Shown piece after piece: positions 27,402 through 38,439 of a DNA stretch of 64,000 nucleotides (the stretch's first letter is position 1; each line of letters opens with the position of its first letter). This DNA is from an uncultured Shewanella sp. GTDB taxonomy: Bacteria; Pseudomonadota; Gammaproteobacteria; Enterobacterales; Shewanellaceae. Location of the stretch: contig NZ_CANLZC010000019.1 in assembly GCF_947495455.1 (NCBI RefSeq), positions 1 through 64,000 on the forward strand, read 5' to 3'. The translations under genes were made by a program, and so were the position numbers. A model generated the notes under the pieces. The model worked only from the letters and a program-made list of their open reading frames with translations. It searched no databases and was not told the DNA's origin.

Positions 27402-29381
27402 CTACATGGCCGACTTAGCAGTTGCGCTAGCGTTTGAGTGTTCCTCTAACACAGCCGAAGCCTTATTTGATGGCGTTTCATCAACACTTTTGATGCGGTT
27501 AATAATAAACTCGCCTTTTTTCACTTCAAAAGTAAAGTTCACGCGCATTCCCTTTTTAAACTGTTTAATGTCAATAGGATCACTAACGTTGAAATCCAAT
27601 GTTGCTGCTGGACGTCCCCATTTTTTAATGGGCCCTCGACTGATATTGAGTGTATTGTCTGACAACTTCACAGCATTAATGACACCTGTTGCCGTGGCAA
27701 CATTGTGTTGACTCGTGCCACGCTTGTGATGACTCATTTCTTTCATACTGCCCATATCATGGGGCATGCTGCCCATATCATGCTTCATGCCGCTCATGTC
27801 ATGCTTCATGCCGCTCATGTCATGACTCATATTGCTCATGTCATGAGCCATGCTGCTCGAATCATGCTTCATACTGCCCATATCATGGGGCATGCTGCCC
27901 ATATCATGCTTCATGCTGCCCATATCATGCTTCATGCCGCTCATGTCATGCTTCATGCCGCTCATGTCATGACTCATATTGCTCATGTCATGAGCCATGC
28001 TGCTCGAATCATGCTTCATGCTGCCCATATCATGGGGCATGCTGCCCATATCATGCTTCATGCTGCCCATATCATGCTTCATGCCGCTCATGTCATGCTT
28101 CATGCTGCTCATGTCATGGTTCATGCTGCTCATGTCATGGTTCATGCTGCCCATGTCATGATCCATACGTTTAAAATCTGATGTTTTACTGGACTCAGAA
28201 TCAAGCAAGAATTGCGCTGAACTCACCACTTTCTCACCTGCCGTTAACCCTTTTAAAATTTCAACATTATTCTCATCAAAACGCCCCACTGTCACCTCAA
28301 CAGATTTAAAACGTCCTTCACCTAACGCCAACACGACTCTATCTTGGCTACCCGTTCGAATAAGGGCTTCTTTTGGGATCAATAACGCTTTATTGCCTGC
28401 ACTCACATCAATGTTGATATGAGCAAACATATTAGGTTTAAACTCTCCGTCATCATTATGAAACTGCAATCTCACTTTCATGGTACGGCTCTTAACATCA
28501 AGGCTCGGATACACATAATTAATTTTGCCTTTAAAAACTTTTCCAGGCAGATAATCCAAAGTCATCACCACAGGCATACCCACTTTCACCTGCGCTGCTT
28601 GACTTTCAAATACTTCAGCTTCAACCCACACATCCGCCAAGTTCCCAATGGACATAAGTGTCGAGCCCGGTTTAACATAAAAACCTTCACGAATATTGAG
28701 CTTTTCAACTACACCATCCTGAGGTGAATAAAAACTAATAGTTTGCTGCACTTTCCTGGTTTTTTTCAATGTAGTAATCACAGACTTAGGCAATTGCAAT
28801 GCTAATAATCGCGCTTGAGCGGCTTGAATGAGCCGAGTATTTTTTCGTTCAATGGCCAGTAAAAACTCTTCTTGTGCATTCACCAGCTCGGGTGAGTAAA
28901 GATCATAAAGCGCTTCACCTTTTTTAACGGGATCGCCCACAGCCTTCACATGTAATTGCTCTATCCAACCCTCAACTCTAGGGTGAATATGAATAATTTT
29001 GTCTTCATCATAAGTCACATACCCTACGGTCGCGATTTTTGAATGCAGCGCACTGTATTTTGCGATGGCCGTTCTCACCCCCAAATTATTCACCACATCA
29101 GGTGATATTTTAATCGTACCGGGGCCCTCATCAGGCCCTTGGCCAGCATCATCATAGACAGGTACTAAATCCATCCCCATAGGAGACTTTCCTGGTTTAT
29201 CCCGTTTATAATTGGCATCCATGGGCGCCACCCAATAAAGAATTTTCTTCTGAGGCTGGACTTGTGCTTGTGTTGGTGCTGTTTCCTGATTGAATGGCAA
29301 CTCCTGAGTCAATCGCTCATAAGCCAGCACAGACACGACACCAACGCCAACACCTACCAGCAAAGATTTTAAATTTATCAT
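27402..29381 (-). CDS. cusB: CusB-type periplasmic adaptor with Met-His repeat and CusF-like domain
   Basis: A 659-residue membrane-fusion protein, much longer than E. coli CusB (about 400). Order of parts: N-terminal membrane anchor; a heavy-metal-binding segment (YWVAPMDANYKRDKPGKSPM, then GMDLVPVYD, about 48-76); a HlyD-like core with barrel-sandwich and beta-barrel domains (about 95-395); about 20 Met-x-His-Asp-type heptads (about 406-547); and a C-terminal CusF-like OB domain (about 561-635: GVINAVKLSDNTLNISRGPI, WGRPAATLDF, FTFEVKKGEF). A CusF-like C-terminal extension is known in SilB of Cupriavidus. The product should link CusA and CusC and also capture and deliver Cu(I). It starts one base after the cusC stop. 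Confidence 0.93.
   Translation of the reverse strand: MINLKSLLVGVGVGVVSVLAYERLTQELPFNQETAPTQAQVQPQKKILYWVAPMDANYKRDKPGKSPMGMDLVPVYDDAGQGPDEGPGTIKISPDVVNNLGVRTAIAKYSALHSKIATVGYVTYDEDKIIHIHPRVEGWIEQLHVKAVGDPVKKGEALYDLYSPELVNAQEEFLLAIERKNTRLIQAAQARLLALQLPKSVITTLKKTRKVQQTISFYSPQDGVVEKLNIREGFYVKPGSTLMSIGNLADVWVEAEVFESQAAQVKVGMPVVMTLDYLPGKVFKGKINYVYPSLDVKSRTMKVRLQFHNDDGEFKPNMFAHINIDVSAGNKALLIPKEALIRTGSQDRVVLALGEGRFKSVEVTVGRFDENNVEILKGLTAGEKVVSSAQFLLDSESSKTSDFKRMDHDMGSMNHDMSSMNHDMSSMKHDMSGMKHDMGSMKHDMGSMPHDMGSMKHDSSSMAHDMSNMSHDMSGMKHDMSGMKHDMGSMKHDMGSMPHDMGSMKHDSSSMAHDMSNMSHDMSGMKHDMSGMKHDMGSMPHDMGSMKEMSHHKRGTSQHNVATATGVINAVKLSDNTLNISRGPIKKWGRPAATLDFNVSDPIDIKQFKKGMRVNFTFEVKKGEFIINRIKSVDETPSNKASAVLEEHSNASATAKSAM
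27740..28166. repeat. 21-bp heptad-coding repeats with 147-bp superrepeat inside cusB
   Basis: About 20 in-frame 21-bp units encode M-x-H-D-M-x-[SG] heptads. A block of seven units (147 bp) is duplicated almost perfectly: for example CATGACTCAT begins at 27821 and again at 27968. The pattern points to recent expansion by unequal exchange or slippage. Confidence 0.92.
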
Positions 29382-29382
29382 G

Positions 29383-30846
29383 TTATTGTGCCCTTTTTAC
29401 GCCAATGGATTGGCTTGCTACCTGACGTTTCACTTGCTCAAATTTGGCTTGCTGCTGCTCACCAGCAAATAAGTAATTCAGTCCTAAACGGATTTTTTGT
29501 TGTTCTACATCCAATGTTAATTTATCGATTTCAGCATTGAGTACGGAAATCCGCGCGCGCACCACATCAGAAAAGTCTCCCTCATCATTGGTATAAGCAG
29601 TGAGTGAAGCCTCGGCTTCATCATTAACTTGTGGAAGCAATTTGTCGGTATAGAGATTGAGCCGTTGATCGACACTATATAAACGGCCAGTATCACTCAT
29701 ATAAATACCCAATAAATCTTTCAGTAATAACATCTTGTCTGTTTTTGCCGCTTCAGTATCAGATACCGCCGCCTTCACTTCTTGATCTTGTCTATTAGCC
29801 GTAAAAATCGGTAAATCAAAACTCACGCCCACAGACATAAAATCGGATCGACTCTCACCTGCCGAATCGTCCGCTCGATAACCATAGCTAGCATTCACTC
29901 CCCACTGGGGTTTATATTTTTGATTAGCAATGGCAATACCGGTTTTCGTTGCACTGATTTTTTTATCCACGGCCATAATGGAAGGATGTAAGGCTAAAAA
30001 TGGCATTAAAGTTTCAGAGCTGACGGTTTTCCCTGAAATAAATAATTCAGAATGATGTAATTTAATATTGGGCAATCGATTGCCTATCTCAATATTCGGC
30101 CCCTTACCTTGCACCGCGTGATTGGATAATAATCGAGCTTCTTCTGGATTTGATAAGTCGCTCAACCATTGAGCAAGCTGTCCTTTCAACCGATACTCTT
30201 GCTGCTTTAACGTATCCACTCGCTCATTCAAGCGGGTTAACTCCAACTGCGCACGAATAATGTCTTTTTGAGCCGTTCTTCCGATCGCAGAGGAATAACT
30301 GGCTTGAGTAATATCCACCAATTGCTCAAATAAGGCATGATTTTCATGAATAAGTCTGATACTTTGCTCAATTTGATAAATATCAAGCCATAAACTTCCT
30401 ACCGCAACCGCTACTTTTGCCCGCCTATCTTCTCGTAGAAAAGGATAAGCTTCACTTTGAATCGCTAATTGCCGCTCTTTTAAACTTAAGGTGTCCCCTC
30501 GCGAAAAAGACTGAGAAATTCCCATTTTCAATTGCGTCATGGCCTCTTGCCCTAAATCAAAGCTGTTTACAGGTAAGTTAGCCATATTCAGTGATATGGT
30601 GGGATCAGGCAAAGTGCCTGCAAACTTGCTTTTTGAGACTATTGCCTGTTGTTGATGTAGATTACCCGTTATCCAAGGATCATTTTTCTGCGCCAAATGA
30701 ATCGCCGCATCAAAACTAATGCCATCAACAAGATAAGTCGCATCGTTTGCTTGGCTTTTAATATTCATTCCCAAAAAAAATATGGCGCTTAATATCATCC
30801 ACTGACTTATTGCTATACACGCTTGCTTATCGATTGTCTTTCCCAT
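29383..30846 (-). CDS. cusC: TolC-family outer membrane factor CusC
   Basis: A 487-residue outer-membrane efflux protein. After an N-terminal signal region (ISQWMILSAIFFLGMNIKSQA), it shows the two-repeat TolC pattern of long helical hairpins: ISFDAAIHLAQKNDPWI, then QLKMGISQSF and LALHPSIMAVDKKISATK, GVNASYGYRAD and a final coiled segment. It provides the exit duct for the CusBA pump. AAGGAG lies nine bases before the ATG. It is the first gene of the cus operon and lies 299 bases after the small Met-rich gene. Confidence 0.9.
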   Translation of the reverse strand: MGKTIDKQACIAISQWMILSAIFFLGMNIKSQANDATYLVDGISFDAAIHLAQKNDPWITGNLHQQQAIVSKSKFAGTLPDPTISLNMANLPVNSFDLGQEAMTQLKMGISQSFSRGDTLSLKERQLAIQSEAYPFLREDRRAKVAVAVGSLWLDIYQIEQSIRLIHENHALFEQLVDITQASYSSAIGRTAQKDIIRAQLELTRLNERVDTLKQQEYRLKGQLAQWLSDLSNPEEARLLSNHAVQGKGPNIEIGNRLPNIKLHHSELFISGKTVSSETLMPFLALHPSIMAVDKKISATKTGIAIANQKYKPQWGVNASYGYRADDSAGESRSDFMSVGVSFDLPIFTANRQDQEVKAAVSDTEAAKTDKMLLLKDLLGIYMSDTGRLYSVDQRLNLYTDKLLPQVNDEAEASLTAYTNDEGDFSDVVRARISVLNAEIDKLTLDVEQQKIRLGLNYLFAGEQQQAKFEQVKRQVASQSIGVKRAQ

Positions 30847-30942
30847 TCGACAGCTCTCCTTTCAATTATGATGATATTGAATTCATGACAAGTCCAAAAT
30901 ACCCTCAATTAAAGGCACTATAATGATGAACAAATAAAAACG

Positions 30943-30980
30943 TGACATGTCATGAAGTATGTCATTCAGTCTTGACTGAA
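30943..30980 (-). promoter_or_regulatory. Palindromic operator candidates upstream of cusC
   Basis: TGACATGTCA (30943-30952) is a perfect palindrome. TTCAGTC-TT-GACTGAA (30965-30980) is a perfect 7-bp inverted repeat. A further GTCAT (30961-30965) lies between them. They lie about 100-135 bases upstream of the cusC start. Binding by a metal-responsive regulator is plausible, but the regulator is not in the window. Confidence 0.4.
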
Positions 30981-31145
30981 ATCATTCGTTATTAATGATA
31001 GGACGATTCCAACAAGAAACTTGAAAGAACTCACACCAAAGCAATACACAAAGGACATCACCCATGTGTCAATAGCAAGTATGACCTAAGATATAAAAAC
31101 AATTAATCTCATTTAACCAATGACTAAACTGAATTTATCGTTATT

Positions 31146-31592
31146 TTAGATAATGATAGGAGGGCGATATAGAGTAGGCTTTATGGGTGATGATATCGCC
31201 AGAGTCGCAGAACTGAGTCGACTGACTAATAACAATATCGGTCTATGGGAATGCAACTGCTGCACCACAACCGGATTTGCACAAGACAATAAAGTGCAAG
31301 TGCATTGTTCACATGCCTGATGTGCAGGAAAAGAATCTTCTTGACTGATTTTATTCGTGGAACTCTCCATACAAGATGCATTGAGCGCTGACTCATTATG
31401 ATGTTGAGCCGAACCTTTTGTGAACAAAACGGGCGCTAAGCTCCCCATTTTCATATCCGTTTGCATGTTCATTTCAGCCATATCCATACTGTCACAGAAC
31501 ATCATAGTGCCCGCCAGCGATTGAGCAACAAAACTCAAACACAGTAGCAGCACAAAAAATGCTTTGTAAATAGAATGACTAATTGATAGCAC
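31146..31592 (-). CDS. Small exported Met/His/Cys-rich protein (CopL-like, tentative)
   Basis: A 148-residue protein with a signal peptide (FFVLLLCLSFVAQSLAG). A Met/Asp-rich stretch (MFCDSMDMAEMNMQTDMKMG) and a QHHNES segment follow, then a cysteine cluster (HQACEQCTCTLLSC). Such residues suit Cu(I)/Ag(I) binding in the periplasm, and small CopL-type proteins of this character accompany copper genes; the exact family is uncertain. The start is GTG with GAGG seven bases upstream. It is upstream of cusC on the same strand, so joint copper response is likely. Confidence 0.6.
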   Translation of the reverse strand: MLSISHSIYKAFFVLLLCLSFVAQSLAGTMMFCDSMDMAEMNMQTDMKMGSLAPVLFTKGSAQHHNESALNASCMESSTNKISQEDSFPAHQACEQCTCTLLSCANPVVVQQLHSHRPILLLVSRLSSATLAISSPIKPTLYRPPIII

Positions 31593-31864
31593 GTAAGAAC
31601 CTCAATACAAAAGGGATGTTTAGCATAACATCAAGCAATAACTATTCAAGTTAAATTCCATTCTAATAAATGCCACCAGCACAGTGACAGCTTAGCCACT
31701 CTTTATTTATCCATAAAAATCATTCTTTTATCCTATTGCCCATTCATATTTCGAACCATAGGATAATTAACGCTTTTCTAATAAATAATAGTAGTAATGG
31801 TTTATAGCGTTTATTTTTAAATCATTTATTTGAAATGGATGTCCGTTTTTTATCATCACTTTAA

Positions 31865-33994
<2,130 letters not shown>

Positions 33995-34054
33995 AATAAA
34001 GCTATCCGCTAAAACGGGCTAAAACCCTCCCATGGAGAGAATTCACTCCCCTTT

Positions 34055-34088
34055 AAGCATGCCAACATTATTGAATGTTGGCATGCTT
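34055..34088 (+). terminator. Terminator between the M4 protease and YHYH genes
   Basis: AAGCATGCCAACATT (34055-34069) and AATGTTGGCATGCTT (34074-34088) form a perfect 15-bp stem with a 4-base loop, followed on the plus strand by a T-rich segment. It lies between convergent stops. Confidence 0.75.
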
Positions 34089-34197
34089 ATCTTTTATATC
34101 GCTAAATCAATATAAAATGACACAGAAAGCCACTAACACCTTTCTATAACAAAGAAAACTGACGATACTTTATCGTCCTAAAAAGCTTCATTACTCC

Positions 34198-35205
34198 CTA
34201 CTGCCCAGTATATTCAGCCGTACCTTGTGCGCCATGAAAACAACCGATAAATTCATTACTCTGTGTCGACTGAGCGTGGTAATGGTAACCTCTGAGTGCA
34301 TCCGTATGGCCGTTACATTCATCTAAATCAGTGGCCGCTTCACCTTGACTGTTAAACTCATCATAAAGACCATACCCATCAAGTAAAAACCCAATCAATG
34401 ATGCATGTCCGTCAACTTGCTCAACCTTCGCCATACACTCAGTGACACCATGATAATGATAACCTTCATTTGGGTTGATATGGGCGGCACAAGGATCGAA
34501 AGCAGCAATAGTATAAGCGGATAATATTCTATCAAAGGGCGCCGGAATGGATAATGCGACCCCATTGAGTGCTAACCCCAAAAACTCACTGCCAGTATAA
34601 ACACTATCAAACTCTGAACCGCTTAACTCAACAGGTTTAGTGGGAATTAAAAAGGTCACCGAAATTCCTCCTTCACTATTTAACGCATTAAAAGTATCTT
34701 CCATTTCACATTGAATACAGTAATTATAATACTCATCCGTTGTGGCTTTTATGGCAGCTTGGCAACTTTCAGCGCTTCGCGTTACATTCACTTCGCCTGA
34801 ATCAATATCATAGAGCTGCCAAAAATCATCATCATAAAATGTCGCCAAGTTTTTAATAAACTCCCCCGTCAATGGGTAAACGCTCTCATGACTATCATCA
34901 AACCATATGCCGCTGTCACTGCCATCATCATAAATGGTATCAGGACAATAAGGCCCCATATCATGATTGCTCGGCACACCTGTCACGACCAGTTCATAGC
35001 AAGTGGTCACAGTCCCATCGCTTAACGTGCAAGTCACTAAGGTCGCTTCTTGTAATAACGCCCCCTCAGTAAAAAACTCAGGGGTAATATGGCTGATATT
35101 TAAAGTCTGCTCATTCTTATCATGATGACAAGCAGACAAAACTGCCGATATAACAACCGACATCACTACCGACATTGCCATAATTACAAGAGTTTTCACA
35201 AGCAT
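34198..35205 (-). CDS. YHYH-domain lipoprotein
   Basis: A 335-residue predicted lipoprotein. The signal runs through VMSVVISAVLSAC, with the lipidation Cys before HHDKNEQ. Two copies of the family motif are visible: GYHYHGVTEC and GYHYHAQSTQ, typical of the YHYH family, whose biochemical role is not established. The segments NHDMGPYCPDTIYDDGS and LIGFLLDGYGLYDE also fit the family. Earlier in-frame starts (up to 35259) exist; 35205 was chosen because AAAAGGA precedes it and it gives a normal lipoprotein signal. It is separate from the following lipoprotein gene, which has its own terminator upstream of it. Confidence 0.8.
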   Translation of the reverse strand: MLVKTLVIMAMSVVMSVVISAVLSACHHDKNEQTLNISHITPEFFTEGALLQEATLVTCTLSDGTVTTCYELVVTGVPSNHDMGPYCPDTIYDDGSDSGIWFDDSHESVYPLTGEFIKNLATFYDDDFWQLYDIDSGEVNVTRSAESCQAAIKATTDEYYNYCIQCEMEDTFNALNSEGGISVTFLIPTKPVELSGSEFDSVYTGSEFLGLALNGVALSIPAPFDRILSAYTIAAFDPCAAHINPNEGYHYHGVTECMAKVEQVDGHASLIGFLLDGYGLYDEFNSQGEAATDLDECNGHTDALRGYHYHAQSTQSNEFIGCFHGAQGTAEYTGQ

Positions 35206-35350
35206 AGGTATCCTTTTATTCATCTTTTTCTTTTCAGATTTATCCATTGATAACATCAAGAATAGTCAATGGGTAAAAAAAGAATGCAGCCATAGCATAA
35301 CTATCACGGATAAAGTGGATGAAATTTAGAGAAAATAGAAATGAAAACAA

Positions 35351-35379
35351 AAAAGATCAACCATATAGGTTAATCTTTT
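35351..35379 (-). terminator. Intrinsic terminator after the repeat-containing lipoprotein gene
   Basis: AAAAGATCAACC (35351-35362) pairs with GGTTAATCTTTT (35368-35379), with one mismatch and a 5-base loop. On the minus strand a T-rich run (TTTTTTGTTTT) follows. Confidence 0.75.
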
Positions 35380-35404
35380 AATTAAGGACGGAAAAATTAA
35401 ACGT

Positions 35405-37954
35405 TTAATTCATTGAAACACCTACTTTACTGCCAGTTTCTAAATCCACTTGGTATAGTCCACTGAATACAATAGAAAAAAACTGCCCCAATGCATTAAC
35501 ATCGATAGCATTGGCACTTACATCAATATTGATATAATTGCATTTTTTCGTATCAAAGTTATATTGCATAAATTGAGAACTATTCAACAAAAGTGCATTA
35601 TTCTCTTTATTAAAAGAGAGAGAATATAAAATATCATCACCAAAAACCCTCCCTTCACATGAATCAAATATTTTTACTACTTGATTTGTTTTTAAATCCA
35701 ATTGTAAAACATGGTTTCGATTTTCACTGATCATATAAATAATTTGATTTTCTTGATCTAAACTAGCCGTATCAATACCTTTTAAATTTTCAACTAATGC
35801 AGATGAAGTAACTAAACTTCTCTCACCTGTGGATAAATCAATGGCTAATAAGTTTCCTATCGAACTATCAAATGCTAATAACCGATTATTTTCGTTATCT
35901 AACATTATACTGCTTAAATTGTTAAATAAAATACCTCCACCATTAAACTGGCTGGTTAATATGAATTGAGTCTTCTTATTTAAATCAATCGCTATCACTT
36001 TCTCATAGTTATTTATATAGATAATTTGTGAGTCCTGGTCAAAGACCATTCCATATAAGTCCCAATAGGACACTCCATCTAATTCATAAATATTTTCTCT
36101 TAAACCTGTGTTCAAATCTATTTCCATTAATTTAACAGTCTCACTGTTGTCATCATATTTATTTAAGGTATAAGCAATATTTTTATTATCATCAATAGCA
36201 ATATTAGAAGGGAATACTAATAAGTCCCCCCCTCCCACATTATCACTGATAAATTTAGACCGATCACCTGACTTCAAGTCTACTTGCATTAATATATTCA
36301 AGTCATGATCACTTAAATAAAGTTGGTTATTGACAACATCAATATCAGTATAGTTTATTTGTTGAATGGCTAAATCACCTACATCTTCATCTTTAGATAC
36401 TATAGAGATAATCCCTGTTTCTAAATTAATCCTCTCAATACTGTCCCTACCAAAAACAACCACATTATTATTATCATCTACATTAATATTCATCATATTT
36501 AAGCTAGTATAAGTCTCTAAAGGCCACATATTGATGCCATCATAATCAATAAACAATAAACGACTCCCGAGCCAATTATCATCAAGTACGACAAAACCAT
36601 AGGAAGAGTAAGCAAAATCATGAGTATAGACATATTGATTATTAAGTGTTTTCTCATCAAACACCACAACGAATTCCATAGTATCCATATTGAGCTTTAA
36701 CATCATATTCTTGATAGCAGATGTTCCATCATCTAGTAGATACTTGAATAAAATAAAGAGCGCTTCTTTCTCTTGTGAAAAGTCGACTCTATGAACCCAC
36801 CCATAAGACCATAAGTCAGTATCAACCGCTAGCGTATAATTCATCAGTAATTCACTTCGAGCAGTGACTGGAGAAATAGCAACCACTCGTAACTCATATT
36901 CCTCATTGTCAACATATAAAATGCTATCCGTTTTCTCTTGATAACTAATTGGAATGTTATATGAACTAATTCCAGAAGCCTTAAAACGATAAATAGCTTT
37001 TGTTGCTAAATCAACTTCAAAAAACTCTCCCGCTCCTTCATGAATAAACATACGACTAGACATATTATCAATCACAAATGGGCTATTGGCTGAAATAGAT
37101 TCATTCATAATAGTCAATTCAGCCGCTTTTATATTAATATTCCCGTATATATCTTCAGTTTCAATCAACACAGTTTCATCAACCGATGACATATAATCAA
37201 CCTGCCATTTCACCTGCTGACTGTCACTATTTTCACTAACAATGAATTCGGCATCCACACCATTCACTCTCACGGCTTTTACACCAACAACATCATTTGC
37301 CACACCTGTAATCGTAATTCTGTCTCCACTCGCTCGAGATGTTTTCAGTGGAAACTCGACAATCACTGTAGGTGCATCATCATCATTCGGAAACAATTTA
37401 GCAAAAGCCACATTCACCTCACAATCATTTGATATTGTATCAATGGTGTAAGTATTGTCACTCAGTACGCCAGCACAACCTGATACTTGTTCAATTTCAA
37501 AGCCATCATTCTGGGTGATTGTAAAGACCGCAGGCTCATCTCCCTTGGTATGCAAAGTACTGGGTGAAATGCTCCCGCCCGCATTCGCAACGGTGGATAC
37601 GGTATATAGCATCTCAGTAAAAATGACATTGACTGCACAATCATTTGATACAGTATCAATGGTGTAAGTATTGTCATTCAGTACGCCACCACAACCTGAT
37701 ATTTGCTCTATTTCAAATCCATCATCTTGGGTGATCGTAAAAACAGCGGGGACTTTACCATCAGTATCAAGACTGGTTGGCGCAATTTGTCCACCTGCTG
37801 TCGTCGTGGTCGATACCGTGTACTTGGGGCTGGTGATCTCAGTGTCAAGATCATTATCTGTAATAGTAGTGTTATTCGAATCATCAGAACCTCCACCACA
37901 ACCAGCTAGTAATAAAGCTGCTAAAATTAATGGATATTTAATGCTTTCCCTCAT
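35405..37954 (-). CDS. Large lipoprotein: two bacterial repeat domains, Ig-like domain and propeller-like region
   Basis: An 849-residue surface or periplasmic lipoprotein. The signal YPLILAALLLAGCGGGS contains the lipobox LAGC. Two tandem 72-residue repeats follow (about residues 45-188), each containing AGG-x-I-x-P, PAVFTITQ, DGFEIEQ, SGC and NTYTIDT-[IV]-SNDC with two Cys. An Ig-like segment (TVIVEFPLKTSRASGDRITI) and a long region of repeated six-to-eight-strand units (VDLATKAIYRF, IDYDGINMWPL, IDLNTGLRENIYEL, IDLSTGERSLV, VDLETGSKVG), typical of beta-propellers, come next. ATG at 37954 was chosen (AAGGGA just upstream); a start at 38041 would bury the signal. Function unknown; a binding role is guessed from the fold. 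Confidence 0.8.
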   Translation of the reverse strand: MRESIKYPLILAALLLAGCGGGSDDSNNTTITDNDLDTEITSPKYTVSTTTTAGGQIAPTSLDTDGKVPAVFTITQDDGFEIEQISGCGGVLNDNTYTIDTVSNDCAVNVIFTEMLYTVSTVANAGGSISPSTLHTKGDEPAVFTITQNDGFEIEQVSGCAGVLSDNTYTIDTISNDCEVNVAFAKLFPNDDDAPTVIVEFPLKTSRASGDRITITGVANDVVGVKAVRVNGVDAEFIVSENSDSQQVKWQVDYMSSVDETVLIETEDIYGNINIKAAELTIMNESISANSPFVIDNMSSRMFIHEGAGEFFEVDLATKAIYRFKASGISSYNIPISYQEKTDSILYVDNEEYELRVVAISPVTARSELLMNYTLAVDTDLWSYGWVHRVDFSQEKEALFILFKYLLDDGTSAIKNMMLKLNMDTMEFVVVFDEKTLNNQYVYTHDFAYSSYGFVVLDDNWLGSRLLFIDYDGINMWPLETYTSLNMMNINVDDNNNVVVFGRDSIERINLETGIISIVSKDEDVGDLAIQQINYTDIDVVNNQLYLSDHDLNILMQVDLKSGDRSKFISDNVGGGDLLVFPSNIAIDDNKNIAYTLNKYDDNSETVKLMEIDLNTGLRENIYELDGVSYWDLYGMVFDQDSQIIYINNYEKVIAIDLNKKTQFILTSQFNGGGILFNNLSSIMLDNENNRLLAFDSSIGNLLAIDLSTGERSLVTSSALVENLKGIDTASLDQENQIIYMISENRNHVLQLDLKTNQVVKIFDSCEGRVFGDDILYSLSFNKENNALLLNSSQFMQYNFDTKKCNYINIDVSANAIDVNALGQFFSIVFSGLYQVDLETGSKVGVSMN
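37395..37822. repeat. 216-bp tandem duplication within the lipoprotein gene
   Basis: Two adjacent in-frame copies (about 37606-37822 and 37395-37606) encode 72-residue repeat domains that share most residues, including two Cys each. Confidence 0.85.
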
Positions 37955-38439
37955 GACATTCCCTTGCACATTATTATTTTGGCCGCGAATTCTATCACAA
38001 CAAATAAAAACCACAAACAACAAACACCCAACACAAAACACACATAAAACTCTATTACGTAACGTTTTTGTGAATGAATATCATTTAATCAAATAGACAG
38101 CAAAACAACAGCACTGTTGCTTCGATTTAAGCTTTGTTTGAGTATCATGGGCAACCATGAGGAGTCGTGGAAAAACATGGAAAGATCACATGACTCACAC
38201 GTATAGCTAGCTCGTATTGCTACTAAATATAAGTGAAAAGTGAACTACTGATGAGCACACACGCAACGAAAAAACATCAGGCACAAGCACCAAAAAGAGC
38301 AGTTGCGTTCTATTTTTCATGGGTGTTATGGCAGATATCTACAACGGGTATTATGGTAAATATAAGATAAATATACCCTATAATTAATAATGCTATCTAT
38401 ACTATATAAATACAGTAATATTTTACCAATAAGAAAACA
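37955..38439. other. Intergenic region with no supportable gene
   Basis: About 485 bases. A 39-codon open frame (38251-38370) has no ribosome binding site or recognisable motif. The segment around 38120-38210 is of more balanced composition than its surroundings and could be a relic of a lost gene, but I cannot identify it. Confidence 0.5.

Noticed and set aside
27740-28166. CRISPR-like regular repeat array
   Set aside because: The units are contiguous coding heptads with no unique spacers.
27689-28181. Two long plus-strand frames rich in Cys-His or His-Met repeats
   Set aside because: They are antisense shadows of the heptad repeats of cusB, whose 21-bp period keeps all frames open.
38251-38370. 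A 39-codon frame in the gap before the membrane-protein relic
   Set aside because: Too short, no ribosome binding site, no recognisable motif.
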